From the NCBI RefSeq assembly GCF_000497245.1, contig NZ_AWTC01000006.1, positions 62,001 through 126,000 of the forward strand: DNA of 64,000 bases, given 5' to 3'. Every line of letters begins with the position of its first letter. Positions within the stretch are counted from its first letter, which is position 1. The stretch comes from Sporolactobacillus laevolacticus DSM 442 (GTDB taxonomy: Bacteria > Bacillota > Bacilli > Bacillales > Sporolactobacillaceae). The notes below the pieces were generated by a model. It saw nothing but the letters and a program-made list of their open reading frames with translations. It did no database searches and was not told the DNA's origin. Shown in pieces: positions 1 to 7,643 of this stretch. A program made the position numbers and the translations under genes.

Positions 1-40
1 GTTTTACTCTTTTACTTGGTTGTTTCTTTTTCTCGTTCAT
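1..40 (-). CDS. Start of an early phage gene, cut by window edge
   Basis: An ATG at 40 (minus strand) follows a strong ribosome site, AAAGGAGG, six bases upstream. The first 13 codons read MNEKKKQPSKRVK, a lysine-rich start, and the rest lies outside the window. It sits just after a terminator, so it is probably the first gene of the next minus-strand phage transcript. Function cannot be told from 13 residues. Confidence 0.6.
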   Translation of the reverse strand, partial: MNEKKKQPSKRVK

Positions 41-59
41 GGTACGCCTCCTTTGGCAT

Positions 60-112
60 AAAAAAAGAGGACGCAGAAACAACGGCGTTTAACCGTCATT
101 TCAACGTCCTCC
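60..112 (-). terminator. Rho-independent terminator of the early phage operon
   Basis: On the minus strand GAGGACG and CGTCCTC form a stem that is followed directly by TTTTTTT. It lies downstream of the membrane-protein gene that ends at 133 and closes the early operon. Confidence 0.8.
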
Positions 113-132
113 AGCTGACTGGTAGAACTTAA

Positions 133-606
133 TTATCTTTTAAAATACTTTGTTGGATCAAATATATCTTGAATACCTATCCCAATTGTCGGTCTTGGCA
201 AATCCTCTAGTCTAAAATTTTTAATTCCTAAATAAAGTTGTTCATATGTTTTCTTTTTTTCTTCAGGCACTGCATCAAGTGCTTTTTTCTCTAACCTAGA
301 TATTGTTCCTTTATCTTGTTTTCCCCTGATGTGTATATAGAGAGACTCATTTATATTCACATCCCGCAAATTTTGTCTGTATCGTCGCCATTCAACGAAT
401 CGAATTACAGCGTGGGGAATATAGATCTTAAAACACCTTTTAATAAATTTCCATAATGCCTTTATTGTGCTCAATAAAAATAGAATTACTGCTTTCAACA
501 TACTTGTCAAAAAGACCCCGATAACAGCTGATAAAATGCTTACCAGCAAAGTATCAAATAAAGTTATTCCTGAATCTTTAAATAAGTAGTGATCAAAAAG
601 ATTCAA
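133..606 (-). CDS. Hypothetical membrane-anchored phage protein
   Basis: A protein of 157 residues. The start is placed at TTG 606, four bases after a GGGGGAGG ribosome site; longer readings begin inside that site. Residues about 12-50 are strongly hydrophobic (one long or two close membrane helices), followed by a basic stretch rich in K, R and W and a soluble C-terminal half of about 85 residues. It overlaps the end of the XtrA/YqaO-like gene by four bases and precedes the operon terminator, so it is the last early gene. I recognise no family. The layout suggests an inner-membrane anchor with a cytoplasmic tail. Confidence 0.6.
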   Translation of the reverse strand: MNLFDHYLFKDSGITLFDTLLVSILSAVIGVFLTSMLKAVILFLLSTIKALWKFIKRCFKIYIPHAVIRFVEWRRYRQNLRDVNINESLYIHIRGKQDKGTISRLEKKALDAVPEEKKKTYEQLYLGIKNFRLEDLPRPTIGIGIQDIFDPTKYFKR

Positions 607-800
607 AATTCCTCCCCCTCGTCCCACTTCACACGTTTCACCTTTCCCTGGTGCGTTACGATCGTTGTCTCTCCGTGCTCAGGTAAATCTGTGAATTTAA
701 CTTTTCCGTTCCCAATCACAATCACTTTGTTATTTATTCCCATTATATCAACATTCAGCTGCATTGTGGCCGGATCTATCTTCATTTCTTTTAATCTCAC
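603..800 (-). CDS. XtrA/YqaO family small phage protein
   Basis: A protein of 65 residues starting at GTG 800 after GGAGGGATTACC. The C-terminal half, with a TDLPEHGETTIVTHQGKVK-type segment and a WDEGEEF ending, matches what I remember of the B. subtilis PBSX XtrA and skin-element YqaO family, which lies just before the late-gene switch in those elements. The biochemical role of that family is not established. Position agrees: it is second from last in the early operon. Its stop overlaps the next start. Confidence 0.7.
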   Translation of the reverse strand: MRLKEMKIDPATMQLNVDIMGINNKVIVIGNGKVKFTDLPEHGETTIVTHQGKVKRVKWDEGEEF

Positions 801-839
801 GGTAATCCCTCCTGATATGGTAAAATGAGGTATCGGATG

Positions 840-863
840 ATCGGGAGGGATCCCGATTTTTTT
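840..863 (+). terminator. Plus-strand hairpin with T-tract between minus-strand genes
   Basis: ATCGGG and CCCGAT form a six-base stem with a short loop, followed on the plus strand by seven T. On the minus strand the same stem lacks a downstream T-run. It therefore looks like a terminator that faces against the flanking genes and could block antisense transcription. Confidence 0.45.
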
Positions 864-884
864 GTTGCATTCTTGGTCTGTTTA

Positions 885-1292
885 TTAACCATGGTGGCAA
901 CTATGAGTAAAATTTAGCTCTTCGATAATTTCTACATCGTCATTATCAAAATGGAGCGCTGCAGGAGGTTCATACTCTCCTGAATTCCAGTCTTTATCGA
1001 ATTGTTCGCGGTCATCGACATACGTTCCCACAAACGGATCCTGTTCAAGAAGATAAATAAATTCTTTAAATTTCTCGTTATCCTTCTTGTAGTACTCGAC
1101 AAGTGAGTAGCCATTATCGACAAAGGTATCTGTAACAGCAACTTCTAGTCCATCAATGATGTCATAAGCCTTTATTATGTTCTGTACTACTTCATTACTA
1201 GGCTTTGGCCCATCAAAGTCTTTCAAGATCTGTTTCGATGTTTTACCAGTGGTATGAAGTATTGCCCGATAAACTTTTAACTTAAATTTCAT
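885..1292 (-). CDS. Hypothetical acidic phage protein
   Basis: A protein of 135 residues with ATG 1292 nine bases after GGAGG. It is soluble and acidic, with a basic N-terminus (MKFKLKVYRAIL), a predicted alpha/beta middle, and a C-terminus ending in a His/Cys cluster (HSCHHG) that could bind a metal. I recognise no family. It lies between the DUF3102 and XtrA/YqaO-like genes of the early operon, with short gaps on both sides. Confidence 0.55.
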   Translation of the reverse strand: MKFKLKVYRAILHTTGKTSKQILKDFDGPKPSNEVVQNIIKAYDIIDGLEVAVTDTFVDNGYSLVEYYKKDNEKFKEFIYLLEQDPFVGTYVDDREQFDKDWNSGEYEPPAALHFDNDDVEIIEELNFTHSCHHG

Positions 1293-1364
1293 TTTTTATA
1301 ACCTCCATGATTTACTCATGCACTGAATAGTGAATGTTAAACGCTTTACCACCTACATAGGGCA

Positions 1365-2288
1365 TTAATTGTTTACCTTCTCATCCATTTTCATGATCAG
1401 GCCGTGTACTGCGCCTTTGTATTTTTGCATCGTTTCTGGATCCGGAATATCAGCTAAGGAGAGCAGCAGATCTCTGAATCCAGAAACCAGATGATCAAAG
1501 CATACTTGGAACTTCATAGCCTCTTTCCCACCAGGAACAGATGCCTTTCGAAGCTCTGCTATTTCTGCAACAATCTCATCTGGAATTTTCTCAACGACCT
1601 TTGTTACCGGCACGTCGATCGGTTTCTCTTTCAGCTGCTTCTGCAGGTTTTTGTTCTGTTCATCAAGTTCTTTTTGACGTTGTTCGCTAGCATCCAGTTT
1701 ATCCTGAAGACGCTTGATTGCTTCATCATCACCAGTTGCCTGCACTGTTTTGAGCTGTTCTTTTAACTTGTAGGAAATCTCCAGCTGCTTGCTGAGTAAA
1801 CCACTTGTTGTCTTCAGTTCTTTCTGATCAAGTTCTGCTTTTGCCGAAATATTATCAAGCCGTGCCTGCAGTTCCTCCTTTTCTTTGATTGCTTTCTTCA
1901 GTTCCCGCGTGGACATTTCCTCAACATTGTGCTCCTGGACGAACGTTTCTCGTTCATCCTCTGGAACACTTAGCAATGCAACGGCTTGGGTATAGCTCAA
2001 ATTCGCAAGCGATTGCGATTTTAAGCTTGTCCCAAAAAGAGCCAGTTGATCATCTCCGTATTGCTGGAATACCTTTATCAGATTGTTAGCTGTGCGCTGT
2101 GAATAATCGACACTCTCTTCTAACCACTTGCCCCACTCGCCATGTGGAAGCAATGACTTTGCTTCCGACAGGCGTCGTCCGATCTCAATGCTGTTTACGA
2201 TCAGCAGCTTTCGCGTCTGCTCCTTGATACTGTTTATTTCCGCCGCAATCATGACTGGTGTTCTTGTCGCTACTTCATTCATGCTCAT
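1365..2288 (-). CDS. DUF3102 family phage protein
   Basis: A protein of 307 residues. The N-terminal 110 residues carry the DUF3102 pattern: an IEIGRRLSEAKSLLPHGEWGKWL segment and a SQRTANNLIKVFQQYG segment that resembles a helix-turn-helix. Residues about 125-225 form a long charged coiled coil, and the last 60 residues are a separate helical domain. Such proteins occur on phages and plasmids and are thought to bind nucleic acid; no activity is established. ATG 2288 overlaps the PcfJ stop (ATGA), so the two are translationally coupled. Confidence 0.75.
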   Translation of the reverse strand: MSMNEVATRTPVMIAAEINSIKEQTRKLLIVNSIEIGRRLSEAKSLLPHGEWGKWLEESVDYSQRTANNLIKVFQQYGDDQLALFGTSLKSQSLANLSYTQAVALLSVPEDERETFVQEHNVEEMSTRELKKAIKEKEELQARLDNISAKAELDQKELKTTSGLLSKQLEISYKLKEQLKTVQATGDDEAIKRLQDKLDASEQRQKELDEQNKNLQKQLKEKPIDVPVTKVVEKIPDEIVAEIAELRKASVPGGKEAMKFQVCFDHLVSGFRDLLLSLADIPDPETMQKYKGAVHGLIMKMDEKVNN

Positions 2289-3796
2289 ACCGCCATCACC
2301 TTTCTACCCACTTTTTTCTTGAGTTTTGCTTGCGTAAACCGTTCCAGGAACTTCTCAACTTCCTTAGACGGTTGCGTGTCGTTATGCGCATATGCTTGAC
2401 GAATCTGATTGTCTCTGACTTCAACCGTTACATACGGAACATTTGGCGCCGATTTTTTTCTGACAAATAAAATGTTTGTCGTACCGTTCGCGTACCTTTC
2501 CGTGTATGTTCCTACGCAGTGATGCAGCTTCTCGCCTTCGGCAATTAGTTCCTTTGCGCTTACAGCCGGACGGATCAACCATTTACCTGATTCAAAAATG
2601 TACTTTTTTTTAAGCAAGCGAACTCGCTTATGAATCTTTTGTTCAATCAGTGCATCTTTCTTTAGTTTTACTTGTTTCATAAGATTGTCATGTTGCCGGC
2701 GCAGATGCGGTGGAAAATGAATATATTCGTCATTTAAGTCCATCCCGAGCTCTCTGCAAAATCTGTAATAGTCATCTAATGTTTGAATTACATCTCTTTC
2801 AGAACGGAACTGCTTGTCCTTATCCAATTGCTTCTTGATGTAGTTCAATGTCTTCCGGAGTGTGAACGGTCGAGAAACCTTTCCCAGATCGCGTGGATCT
2901 ATATATCTGTTGGAAATTTCTATGGCCTCGTTAATGCTGAACTTCGATCCATCTTTGATACCCATTTGAAGGTATTTCAAAGCCAATAGATCCACTTTTT
3001 CTTTTTGTTTACAGACCATCTTTACCATCTGTTTTGGCAGTTTTAGTACCTTATCAATGCTCTTTCCCCGCCAGTTAATCGCCGAATATGTGCTATTTCC
3101 ATATAGCTTTGCCTCTACAGCTTCACTAAATCCAAGCTTAGTCAGATACTCAACTGATGGATACGCAGAAGCTAGGGAGAAGAATTTAACATGATCATTG
3201 TCATAGTAATTTCCCCATGTGCTATATTGAAAAGGTGTATCCTTAACCGCGTTTTGAATACTTTCAAGAGACCGATAGCATCTAATATGGCTCATTGCCG
3301 TGCTTTCCAGTGAATAAACAGATCTATTTTTAATCCATTCCTGATGATAGTCTGCGTACTCATACATCTCTCCTTTATTGCCTGGATCAAACAAGTAAAG
3401 GGATCTCGGATAAAATTTTGTTTCAACGCTCCGATAGTCTCTGGAATAATCTCGGTAGACAAAATAGCCTCTAGCCACCATTGCGTTAGGACTGACTAGT
3501 GATTTTTCGTAAAAGACAAAATAGCCTCTGTCTTGAAGATATTTGTACCCTCGTCCGCTGGCTTTCACTTGGCAATGTGATCCGCATTGTGGGCACTCGA
3601 CAAATGATCCGTGACGCAATATCTCTTCATTTCGGAAATCCTGTTTGCAATGCGTGCAATATCCATATTGAAAATGTCCACGACGATATGTGAAAATATA
3701 TCTGCTGCTCAGGAACACGACATCATCAACGAATTTTTCCATTTCCGGAGTAATCTTTGTGTTAAAATGTTTTCGAACCTTTTCAAATTCACCCAA
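2285..3796 (-). CDS. PcfJ-like protein
   Basis: A protein of 503 residues. Residues about 45-75 contain a zinc-ribbon pattern (CTHCKQDF then CPQCGSHC). The C-terminal third holds the PcfJ signature (KLHHCVGTY, followed by ILFVRK and VTVEVRDNQIRQAYA). PcfJ was named from the enterococcal plasmid pCF10 and is common in Firmicutes phages beside PcfK; its role is unknown, though the zinc ribbon and conserved His/Cys residues suggest nucleic-acid contact. The start is TTG 3796 with AGGAG nine bases upstream. PcfK lies just upstream, as in other elements. Confidence 0.75.
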   Translation of the reverse strand: MGEFEKVRKHFNTKITPEMEKFVDDVVFLSSRYIFTYRRGHFQYGYCTHCKQDFRNEEILRHGSFVECPQCGSHCQVKASGRGYKYLQDRGYFVFYEKSLVSPNAMVARGYFVYRDYSRDYRSVETKFYPRSLYLFDPGNKGEMYEYADYHQEWIKNRSVYSLESTAMSHIRCYRSLESIQNAVKDTPFQYSTWGNYYDNDHVKFFSLASAYPSVEYLTKLGFSEAVEAKLYGNSTYSAINWRGKSIDKVLKLPKQMVKMVCKQKEKVDLLALKYLQMGIKDGSKFSINEAIEISNRYIDPRDLGKVSRPFTLRKTLNYIKKQLDKDKQFRSERDVIQTLDDYYRFCRELGMDLNDEYIHFPPHLRRQHDNLMKQVKLKKDALIEQKIHKRVRLLKKKYIFESGKWLIRPAVSAKELIAEGEKLHHCVGTYTERYANGTTNILFVRKKSAPNVPYVTVEVRDNQIRQAYAHNDTQPSKEVEKFLERFTQAKLKKKVGRKVMAV

Positions 3797-3811
3797 TGTC
3801 AGCAGCTCCTC

Positions 3812-4174
3812 TCACATGAAGTCCTCAAGCTTCACGTCGAATGGATCCGCTTGGTGTTTCTGCTCTTTTTTGATTGGTTCTTGGACTGCCGGCTCTTGCA
3901 CAGCCGGCTTTCCTTCTATTCCGAAGTATTTCAACACGATAGCGAAACCTTCATCGTCCGTAAGAACCGCTATGCTCCCGACTTTCTTCAGCGACGCTTC
4001 ATGCTGCATTGCTTTGAGACTTCCCATGATCGTCTTATCTTTGTCTGCCACTCTATCTGCAGTGTCTGGGTTGCTTTCCAGATGATGCAATAAAAATTGT
4101 CCGATCACTTGCACATATGGATTTTTCTCCTTCTCCATTTCCTTCTTAATCTTGTCGATCGCTTTATTCGGCAT
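3812..4174 (-). CDS. PcfK-like protein
   Basis: A protein of 120 residues. The start is ATG 4174 (MPNKAIDKIKKEMEK), eight bases after AAGGAGG; an upstream in-frame start would bury that site in the gene before. The N-terminal 80 residues are helical and match PcfK-like proteins (KEKNPYVQVIGQFLLHHLE), followed by a segment with two repeats of PAVQEP and an acidic end. It overlaps the gene before it and sits 16 bases from PcfJ, a pairing seen on plasmids and phages. Function unknown. Confidence 0.7.
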   Translation of the reverse strand: MPNKAIDKIKKEMEKEKNPYVQVIGQFLLHHLESNPDTADRVADKDKTIMGSLKAMQHEASLKKVGSIAVLTDDEGFAIVLKYFGIEGKPAVQEPAVQEPIKKEQKHQADPFDVKLEDFM

Positions 4175-4760
4175 TTTCCAATCCTCCTTCAATTCTGAAT
4201 CCAACGATTGCACGTTCCGGATGTTTTCGATTGGCCAACCGTTTCTTAGCTGTCGGCGTTGTCAGCCATGAAATGTAGTCTGGTCGGCAATTCAACTTAT
4301 CTGCACATTCAACTGCTGTTCCTGTACAAATCAGCCTGTCGCCTTTGTAAATGGCATATCTCGTCGCCTTTATCTTTTTTAATTTTTCTTTTACTTCCTT
4401 GATTCGTTTCGCGCCGACGAACAGATGGTTCTTGATGTAATTAATGCCCTTGCCCCGGTCGAGTGCCATGGCAATCTCCACATCGCTTGCTTTAGATTTT
4501 CTCCCATTAGAAGCCACGCGCTCACTATTAAACTGCCTTTTGAGATAATTCAACCATTCTTCAAGTTGTTTTATTTTCTCAGTTTCCTTAGTTTCACCCA
4601 TTGTCGAATCAATCGACTTGCCTAATTCCCGAAGTTGCAGATCGATCAACTTTAATTGTTCAAAATCTTCTTTCCCCATTCGGTCTTTCGATCTAATTAC
4701 TGCACTTTCATCGAGCAACTTGCCGATCTGCACCAGCTGCTTATGATATTTTGATGGCAT
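4164..4760 (-). CDS. Hypothetical phage protein with coiled coil and HTH-like C-terminus
   Basis: A protein of 198 residues. ATG 4760 follows GGAGGG by seven bases and immediately follows the TGA of the small gene upstream, so this start is preferred over a longer reading that would overlap that whole gene. The first 95 residues are helical and charged. The C-terminal 60 residues (YAIYKGDRLICTGTAVECA, then LNCRPDYISWL) resemble a short DNA-reading module found in phage proteins, where a beta hairpin is followed by a helix-turn-helix. Exact role unknown; DNA binding is an inference. Confidence 0.6.
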   Translation of the reverse strand: MPSKYHKQLVQIGKLLDESAVIRSKDRMGKEDFEQLKLIDLQLRELGKSIDSTMGETKETEKIKQLEEWLNYLKRQFNSERVASNGRKSKASDVEIAMALDRGKGINYIKNHLFVGAKRIKEVKEKLKKIKATRYAIYKGDRLICTGTAVECADKLNCRPDYISWLTTPTAKKRLANRKHPERAIVGFRIEGGLENAE

Positions 4761-4762
4761 GG

Positions 4763-4936
4763 TCAATCCCTCCATTTCCATTCGCCTTTTTTCTTTGCAA
4801 TCAAGAGTGTCTGATGCGTATATGGCAAGCATTCTTTGACCTGTTCGTCATTCAATCCAGGCTCAAAGATTGTGATCACAGGGTACATTTTGCGTTCAGA
4901 ATCTATCCGCCTGTGTATGGTCACTCGCCGCTTCAT
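4763..4936 (-). CDS. Small hypothetical phage protein (57 aa)
   Basis: An open frame of 57 residues, from ATG 4936 to TGA 4763, filling the gap between the DUF1064 gene and the next gene. It begins MKRRVTIHRRIDSERKMYPV and ends in a basic, tryptophan-rich tail (KKKGEWKWRD). Its stop lies two bases before the next start and six bases separate it from the gene before, as expected for an operon member. Soluble and basic; no family recognised. Confidence 0.6.
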   Translation of the reverse strand: MKRRVTIHRRIDSERKMYPVITIFEPGLNDEQVKECLPYTHQTLLIAKKKGEWKWRD

Positions 4937-4942
4937 CAGGCG

Positions 4943-5401
4943 TCACTTCCTTTTGCGTTTCTTGAGCTTGTCCAATGTTGTCCACCCGAGATCTTTGTCA
5001 TAGGTTACTAGGCTTAATGGCCAAGGATAGCGGTTCATAAACAGTTTTTTCTTCATCCGGAATACCGCCGTTTCGAGACCTTTCACGTCGATTATTTCGA
5101 TTGATCCATCATTTCGGTATACCTTGAAGTCCGCAACGTATTCAATGCGGCTATATTTTTCGCCATAAGGCGTGATCCCAGCTTCCTGGAGCATGAATCT
5201 TGGCTGTCGCTCAAATCGCTTAATCTCACCCGCCTTCTTCAACCATTTCAGCTGCACGTAGTAACGAGCTTCAATCTCTGAATCAAACTGGATTCCGTCA
5301 ACAGTCGTCTTTTTGGCATTGAACTTCTGTTTCTTTTCTCGCTTTTTCAGCATCTCCTGATACTCTCCTGAGGTCATTGTTTCAGTGAGATCCATAGCCA
5401 A
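4943..5401 (-). CDS. DUF1064 family PD-(D/E)XK phage nuclease
   Basis: A protein of 152 residues. It shows the DUF1064 layout of a PD-(D/E)XK-type nuclease: FDSEIEARYYVQLK early (conserved Glu), YVADF (Asp), then EIIDVKG (the D...E-x-K part of the active site). The family is linked to phage recombination and replication modules and is thought to cut branched DNA. The start is TTG 5401, eight bases after GGAGG and directly after the stop of the preceding gene. The basic tail (KLKKRKRK) fits DNA binding. Confidence 0.75.
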   Translation of the reverse strand: MAMDLTETMTSGEYQEMLKKREKKQKFNAKKTTVDGIQFDSEIEARYYVQLKWLKKAGEIKRFERQPRFMLQEAGITPYGEKYSRIEYVADFKVYRNDGSIEIIDVKGLETAVFRMKKKLFMNRYPWPLSLVTYDKDLGWTTLDKLKKRKRK

Positions 5402-5659
5402 TTAATTCGCCTCCAGTTTGTGCCCACATATCTGACAATATTGTTGATCATGTTTGAGTTCCTCGTTTTCGCATACGTGGCATACTTTCCTTAAAAACTC
5501 TGTTGCAAAGCATCCCCTAAATCCTTCAAGCCACACGACTTTTGAACCGCACATTTCGCTTTCATCCGTTCTGACCGTCCAAACTTTGTCCCTATACTTT
5601 TCAGCCTCTCGGCACGTATGCATCACGACTTTGTCACCTTTTTTGAGTGGTTCACTCAT
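5402..5659 (-). CDS. Small phage protein with C-terminal zinc ribbon
   Basis: A protein of 85 residues starting at ATG 5659 after GGAAGGGAG. The N-terminal part (KKGDKVVMHTCREAEKY) looks like a small beta-barrel or KOW-like fold. The C-terminus has a four-cysteine zinc ribbon (CHVCEN then CQICGHK). The role is unknown; the ribbon suggests nucleic-acid or protein contact. It overlaps the gene before by eight bases and abuts the DUF1064 gene, so all three are coupled. Confidence 0.6.
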   Translation of the reverse strand: MSEPLKKGDKVVMHTCREAEKYRDKVWTVRTDESEMCGSKVVWLEGFRGCFATEFLRKVCHVCENEELKHDQQYCQICGHKLEAN

Positions 5660-5999
5660 CGCTCTTGCTCCCTTCCTGATTCTCAATCACTTTTAATGCT
5701 GCCAAACAAATAGCTTTTTCAGCTGATTCATCGCTTTGAGCATTAACTATCGGATGAGCATCGTTCTCATATCTCATTGCGACCCATATATTTAGCGATC
5801 GATAAAGTTCATCCAGTTTAAAAAAATTAAATACTTCCCAAGCGTCTTTCATATTTCCAGTTGGGTTCCATTCAGTCCAGTATCCATCTTTAGGTGAACA
5901 AGCTCCAATTATGGGATATGGCGAATTATCATACATTACTTCAATATCCGTGTAACCTAACTTCTCAGCTAACTTGCGATCGATCTCAAGATTGTTCAT
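5652..5999 (-). CDS. Phage ABA-sandwich (BC1872-like) protein
   Basis: A protein of 115 residues. It begins with a short helix (DRKLAEKLGY), then aromatic segments (YWTEWNPTGNMKDAWEVFNFF), and ends with AEKAICLAALKVIE. This pattern of an early Trp-rich part, AWEV and a terminal AICLAAL helix matches the small phage proteins described as ABA-sandwich or BC1872-like. The role is unknown. ATG 5999 lies inside the end of the small membrane protein gene upstream. Confidence 0.6.
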   Translation of the reverse strand: MNNLEIDRKLAEKLGYTDIEVMYDNSPYPIIGACSPKDGYWTEWNPTGNMKDAWEVFNFFKLDELYRSLNIWVAMRYENDAHPIVNAQSDESAEKAICLAALKVIENQEGSKSDE

Positions 6000-6108
6000 C
6001 GCGCCACGCCTCCTTTTTCCGATCTACTTGTCCACCGACAAGCGCGCATATGATTGCAGCTATTCCGAAGGGTAACAGAATCACGGAAGTTGCCATAGCT
6101 GCGATCAC
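5986..6108 (-). CDS. Small transmembrane phage protein (40 aa, GTG start)
   Basis: A frame of 40 residues: GTG 6108 overlaps the stop of the upstream small gene (GTGA). The sequence is almost one membrane helix (SVILLPFGIAAIICALVGG) with a basic and acidic tail. It fills the gap between the ABA-sandwich and replication genes and overlaps the next start by 14 bases. Coupled start, hydrophobic character and position support a real gene; the role is unknown. Confidence 0.45.
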   Translation of the reverse strand: MIAAMATSVILLPFGIAAIICALVGGQVDRKKEAWRDEQS

Positions 6109-6257
6109 GATACCTCACCCGGTCCAACTAACGTCAATGCAAGAACAAAAATCGCAGTGAATGTAAGCGCCGGAAAAGCTAGGCTATCTCGCTTGCGTTG
6201 ACTTCCTAAAACTCCGATGCCGGCAAGGATGATTAATAAAATGCGTATTGCTAACAC
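6105..6257 (-). CDS. Small transmembrane phage protein (50 aa, GTG start)
   Basis: A frame of 50 residues from GTG 6257, preceded by GGAGGG at a good distance. It encodes two hydrophobic segments (LLIILAGIGVLGS and FTAIFVLALTLVG) split by a short charged turn, a two-helix hairpin. It is 18 bases downstream of the replication gene and coupled to the next small membrane protein through an overlapping GTGA. No family recognised; a two-part membrane protein is possible. Confidence 0.5.
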   Translation of the reverse strand: MLAIRILLIILAGIGVLGSQRKRDSLAFPALTFTAIFVLALTLVGPGEVS

Positions 6258-6275
6258 AGCTATCCCTCCTAACTC

Positions 6276-7124
6276 CTAAATGCTGTTTAAATACTCCTCA
6301 ATCTCTTTGGCACGCCGCTTGACCTCTTCCGGATCTTCCGGTGGTTTGTCTTGTTCCTGCTTTTTCATCCACTCAGGTTCAACTTCACGACGCTGTGGGT
6401 TAGACGCTCGCTGACCTTGCTGTCGTCGTGCTTGAAAATGCTTTTGCTCTTGCTCAACATCAGCCAAGGTCTTTATGCCTTTAGCGGCCCAATTGTTTAA
6501 GATCCCTACAGAGTACCCATAGGGCTTGCCAAGCTCTGCCGACATACGGAACGCTTTGCAGATCACGGCATCTTCTAAACCATCTTGCTCTAGATAAACG
6601 GTGATGTTCTGGCATTGTAGAGCATTGGGTTGTTTCCCAAAGCATTGATAATATTCATCGAACCAGTGCTGACGACTAACTGCAGTTGTTTGTTTCGTTT
6701 CGTTTTGTTTAGTTTCACTAACAACTAATGCGGAAGCATTGTCGGAAGGTTTGTCGGAAAGGTTGTCGGAAGCATAGCCGGAAAGATTGTCGGCATCTGT
6801 TGCCGACAGCAATGATTTCTCGGAAACTTTGTAGGTAATCATTGCCGACAAATCATATAATTGATAGACTGCTGACTTACTTCCCTTCCTTGACCTAAAG
6901 TCGATGAACCCTTTCATTTTTAAATCATTTCGCGCGTTTGTTATCGTTCTTTCGGAAAGGCCTGTCTTAATACATAGCACCGATACAGCTACCGCAAATT
7001 CTCTAAGCCATCCAGCCTTATTGTTTACGTTCGCCAATGCGTGCCATAAAGCAATTGCTGATGTGCTAAGCTGACTTGTTTCGAGCCGATCATAGAATGC
7101 ATTAATTAACCGAATGTAGTTCAA
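6276..7124 (-). CDS. Phage replisome organiser, winged helix plus DnaD-like domain
   Basis: A protein of 282 residues. Residues 1-105 form a winged-helix domain (LSTSAIALWHALANV, GLSERTITNARNDLKMKGFI, SAVYQLYDL). Residues about 108-135 are a low-complexity linker of tetrapeptides (DNLS, GYAS, DNLS, DKPS, DNAS). Residues 150-215 resemble a DnaD C-terminal domain (a YYQCFGK start and the GYSVGILNNWAAKGI motif), and the tail is charged. Such proteins bind the phage origin and load the host helicase. TTG 7124 follows AGGAGG. The linker is encoded by phased repeats that may be the origin itself. Confidence 0.8.
   Translation of the reverse strand: MNYIRLINAFYDRLETSQLSTSAIALWHALANVNNKAGWLREFAVAVSVLCIKTGLSERTITNARNDLKMKGFIDFRSRKGSKSAVYQLYDLSAMITYKVSEKSLLSATDADNLSGYASDNLSDKPSDNASALVVSETKQNETKQTTAVSRQHWFDEYYQCFGKQPNALQCQNITVYLEQDGLEDAVICKAFRMSAELGKPYGYSVGILNNWAAKGIKTLADVEQEQKHFQARRQQGQRASNPQRREVEPEWMKKQEQDKPPEDPEEVKRRAKEIEEYLNSI
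6727..6795. repeat. Six 12-bp-phased iterons inside the replisome organiser gene, candidate phage origin
   Basis: On the plus strand copies of TTGTCGGAA or close variants begin at 6727, 6739, 6751, 6763, 6775 and 6787, exactly 12 bases apart; three are perfect. Two variant copies, TTGCCGACA, follow near 6800 and 6843. Several phages (lactococcal TP901-1 and Tuc2009, B. subtilis SPP1) have origins with iterons inside or beside the organiser gene, so origin function is a reasonable inference. The alternative is a mere tetrapeptide repeat of the protein linker. Confidence 0.6.
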
Positions 7125-7152
7125 GGCCTCACCTCCTCACTTAACACTTGCA

Positions 7153-7632
7153 TTAGAACGGCAGATCATCCTCTGCAATATCAATAGGCTTGCTGTCGCC
7201 GGCAAAAGGATCTTCAAAGCTTGGTTGAGTACTCTTAGATTGGCTCCTGCTGGCGCTTTGACTGCCGCTGCTGTAATTGTCTCGACTTGCTAATTGTCCG
7301 TCACTAGGAGCCCCCTTAGGTTCCAGAAACTGTACACTATCGGCAACCACTTCCGTGACGTAAACTCGCTTGCCCTCGTTGTTTTCATAACTTCGGGTCT
7401 GAATGCGGCCTTCAACACCAGCTAGGCTTCCCTTATGCAGAAAGTTTGCTGCATTTTCAGCTTGACGGCGCCAAATCACAACAGGTACAAAATCAGCTTC
7501 GCGCTCACCCTGATGGTTCGAAAATGGCCGATTAACCGCAATAGTGAAACTGGTAACAGCAACACCGTTAGGCGTGTATTTTAGTTCCGGATCCTTGGTC
7601 AATCTTCCGATCAAAACCACTCGATTGATCAT
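7153..7632 (-). CDS. ssb: Single-stranded DNA-binding protein
   Basis: A protein of 159 residues with the complete bacterial SSB pattern: [20 protein letters not shown], an OB fold to residue 105 ([52 protein letters not shown]), a Ser/Gln-rich linker, and the acidic tip DIAEDDLPF that recruits partner proteins. It coats single-stranded DNA during phage replication and RecT-driven pairing. It lies between the MBL-fold gene and the replisome organiser, as in many Bacillales phages. Confidence 0.95.
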   Translation of the reverse strand: MINRVVLIGRLTKDPELKYTPNGVAVTSFTIAVNRPFSNHQGEREADFVPVVIWRRQAENAANFLHKGSLAGVEGRIQTRSYENNEGKRVYVTEVVADSVQFLEPKGAPSDGQLASRDNYSSGSQSASRSQSKSTQPSFEDPFAGDSKPIDIAEDDLPF

Positions 7633-7643
7633 CCAATCCCTCC

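Noticed and set aside
3611-4093. Plus-strand frames opposite PcfJ and PcfK
   Set aside because: Shadows: both minus-strand genes have recognised families and ribosome sites.
6727-6795. Short regular repeats as a CRISPR array
   Set aside because: Units of 9 bases every 12 bases have no room for spacers, lie inside a coding frame, and no cas genes are present.
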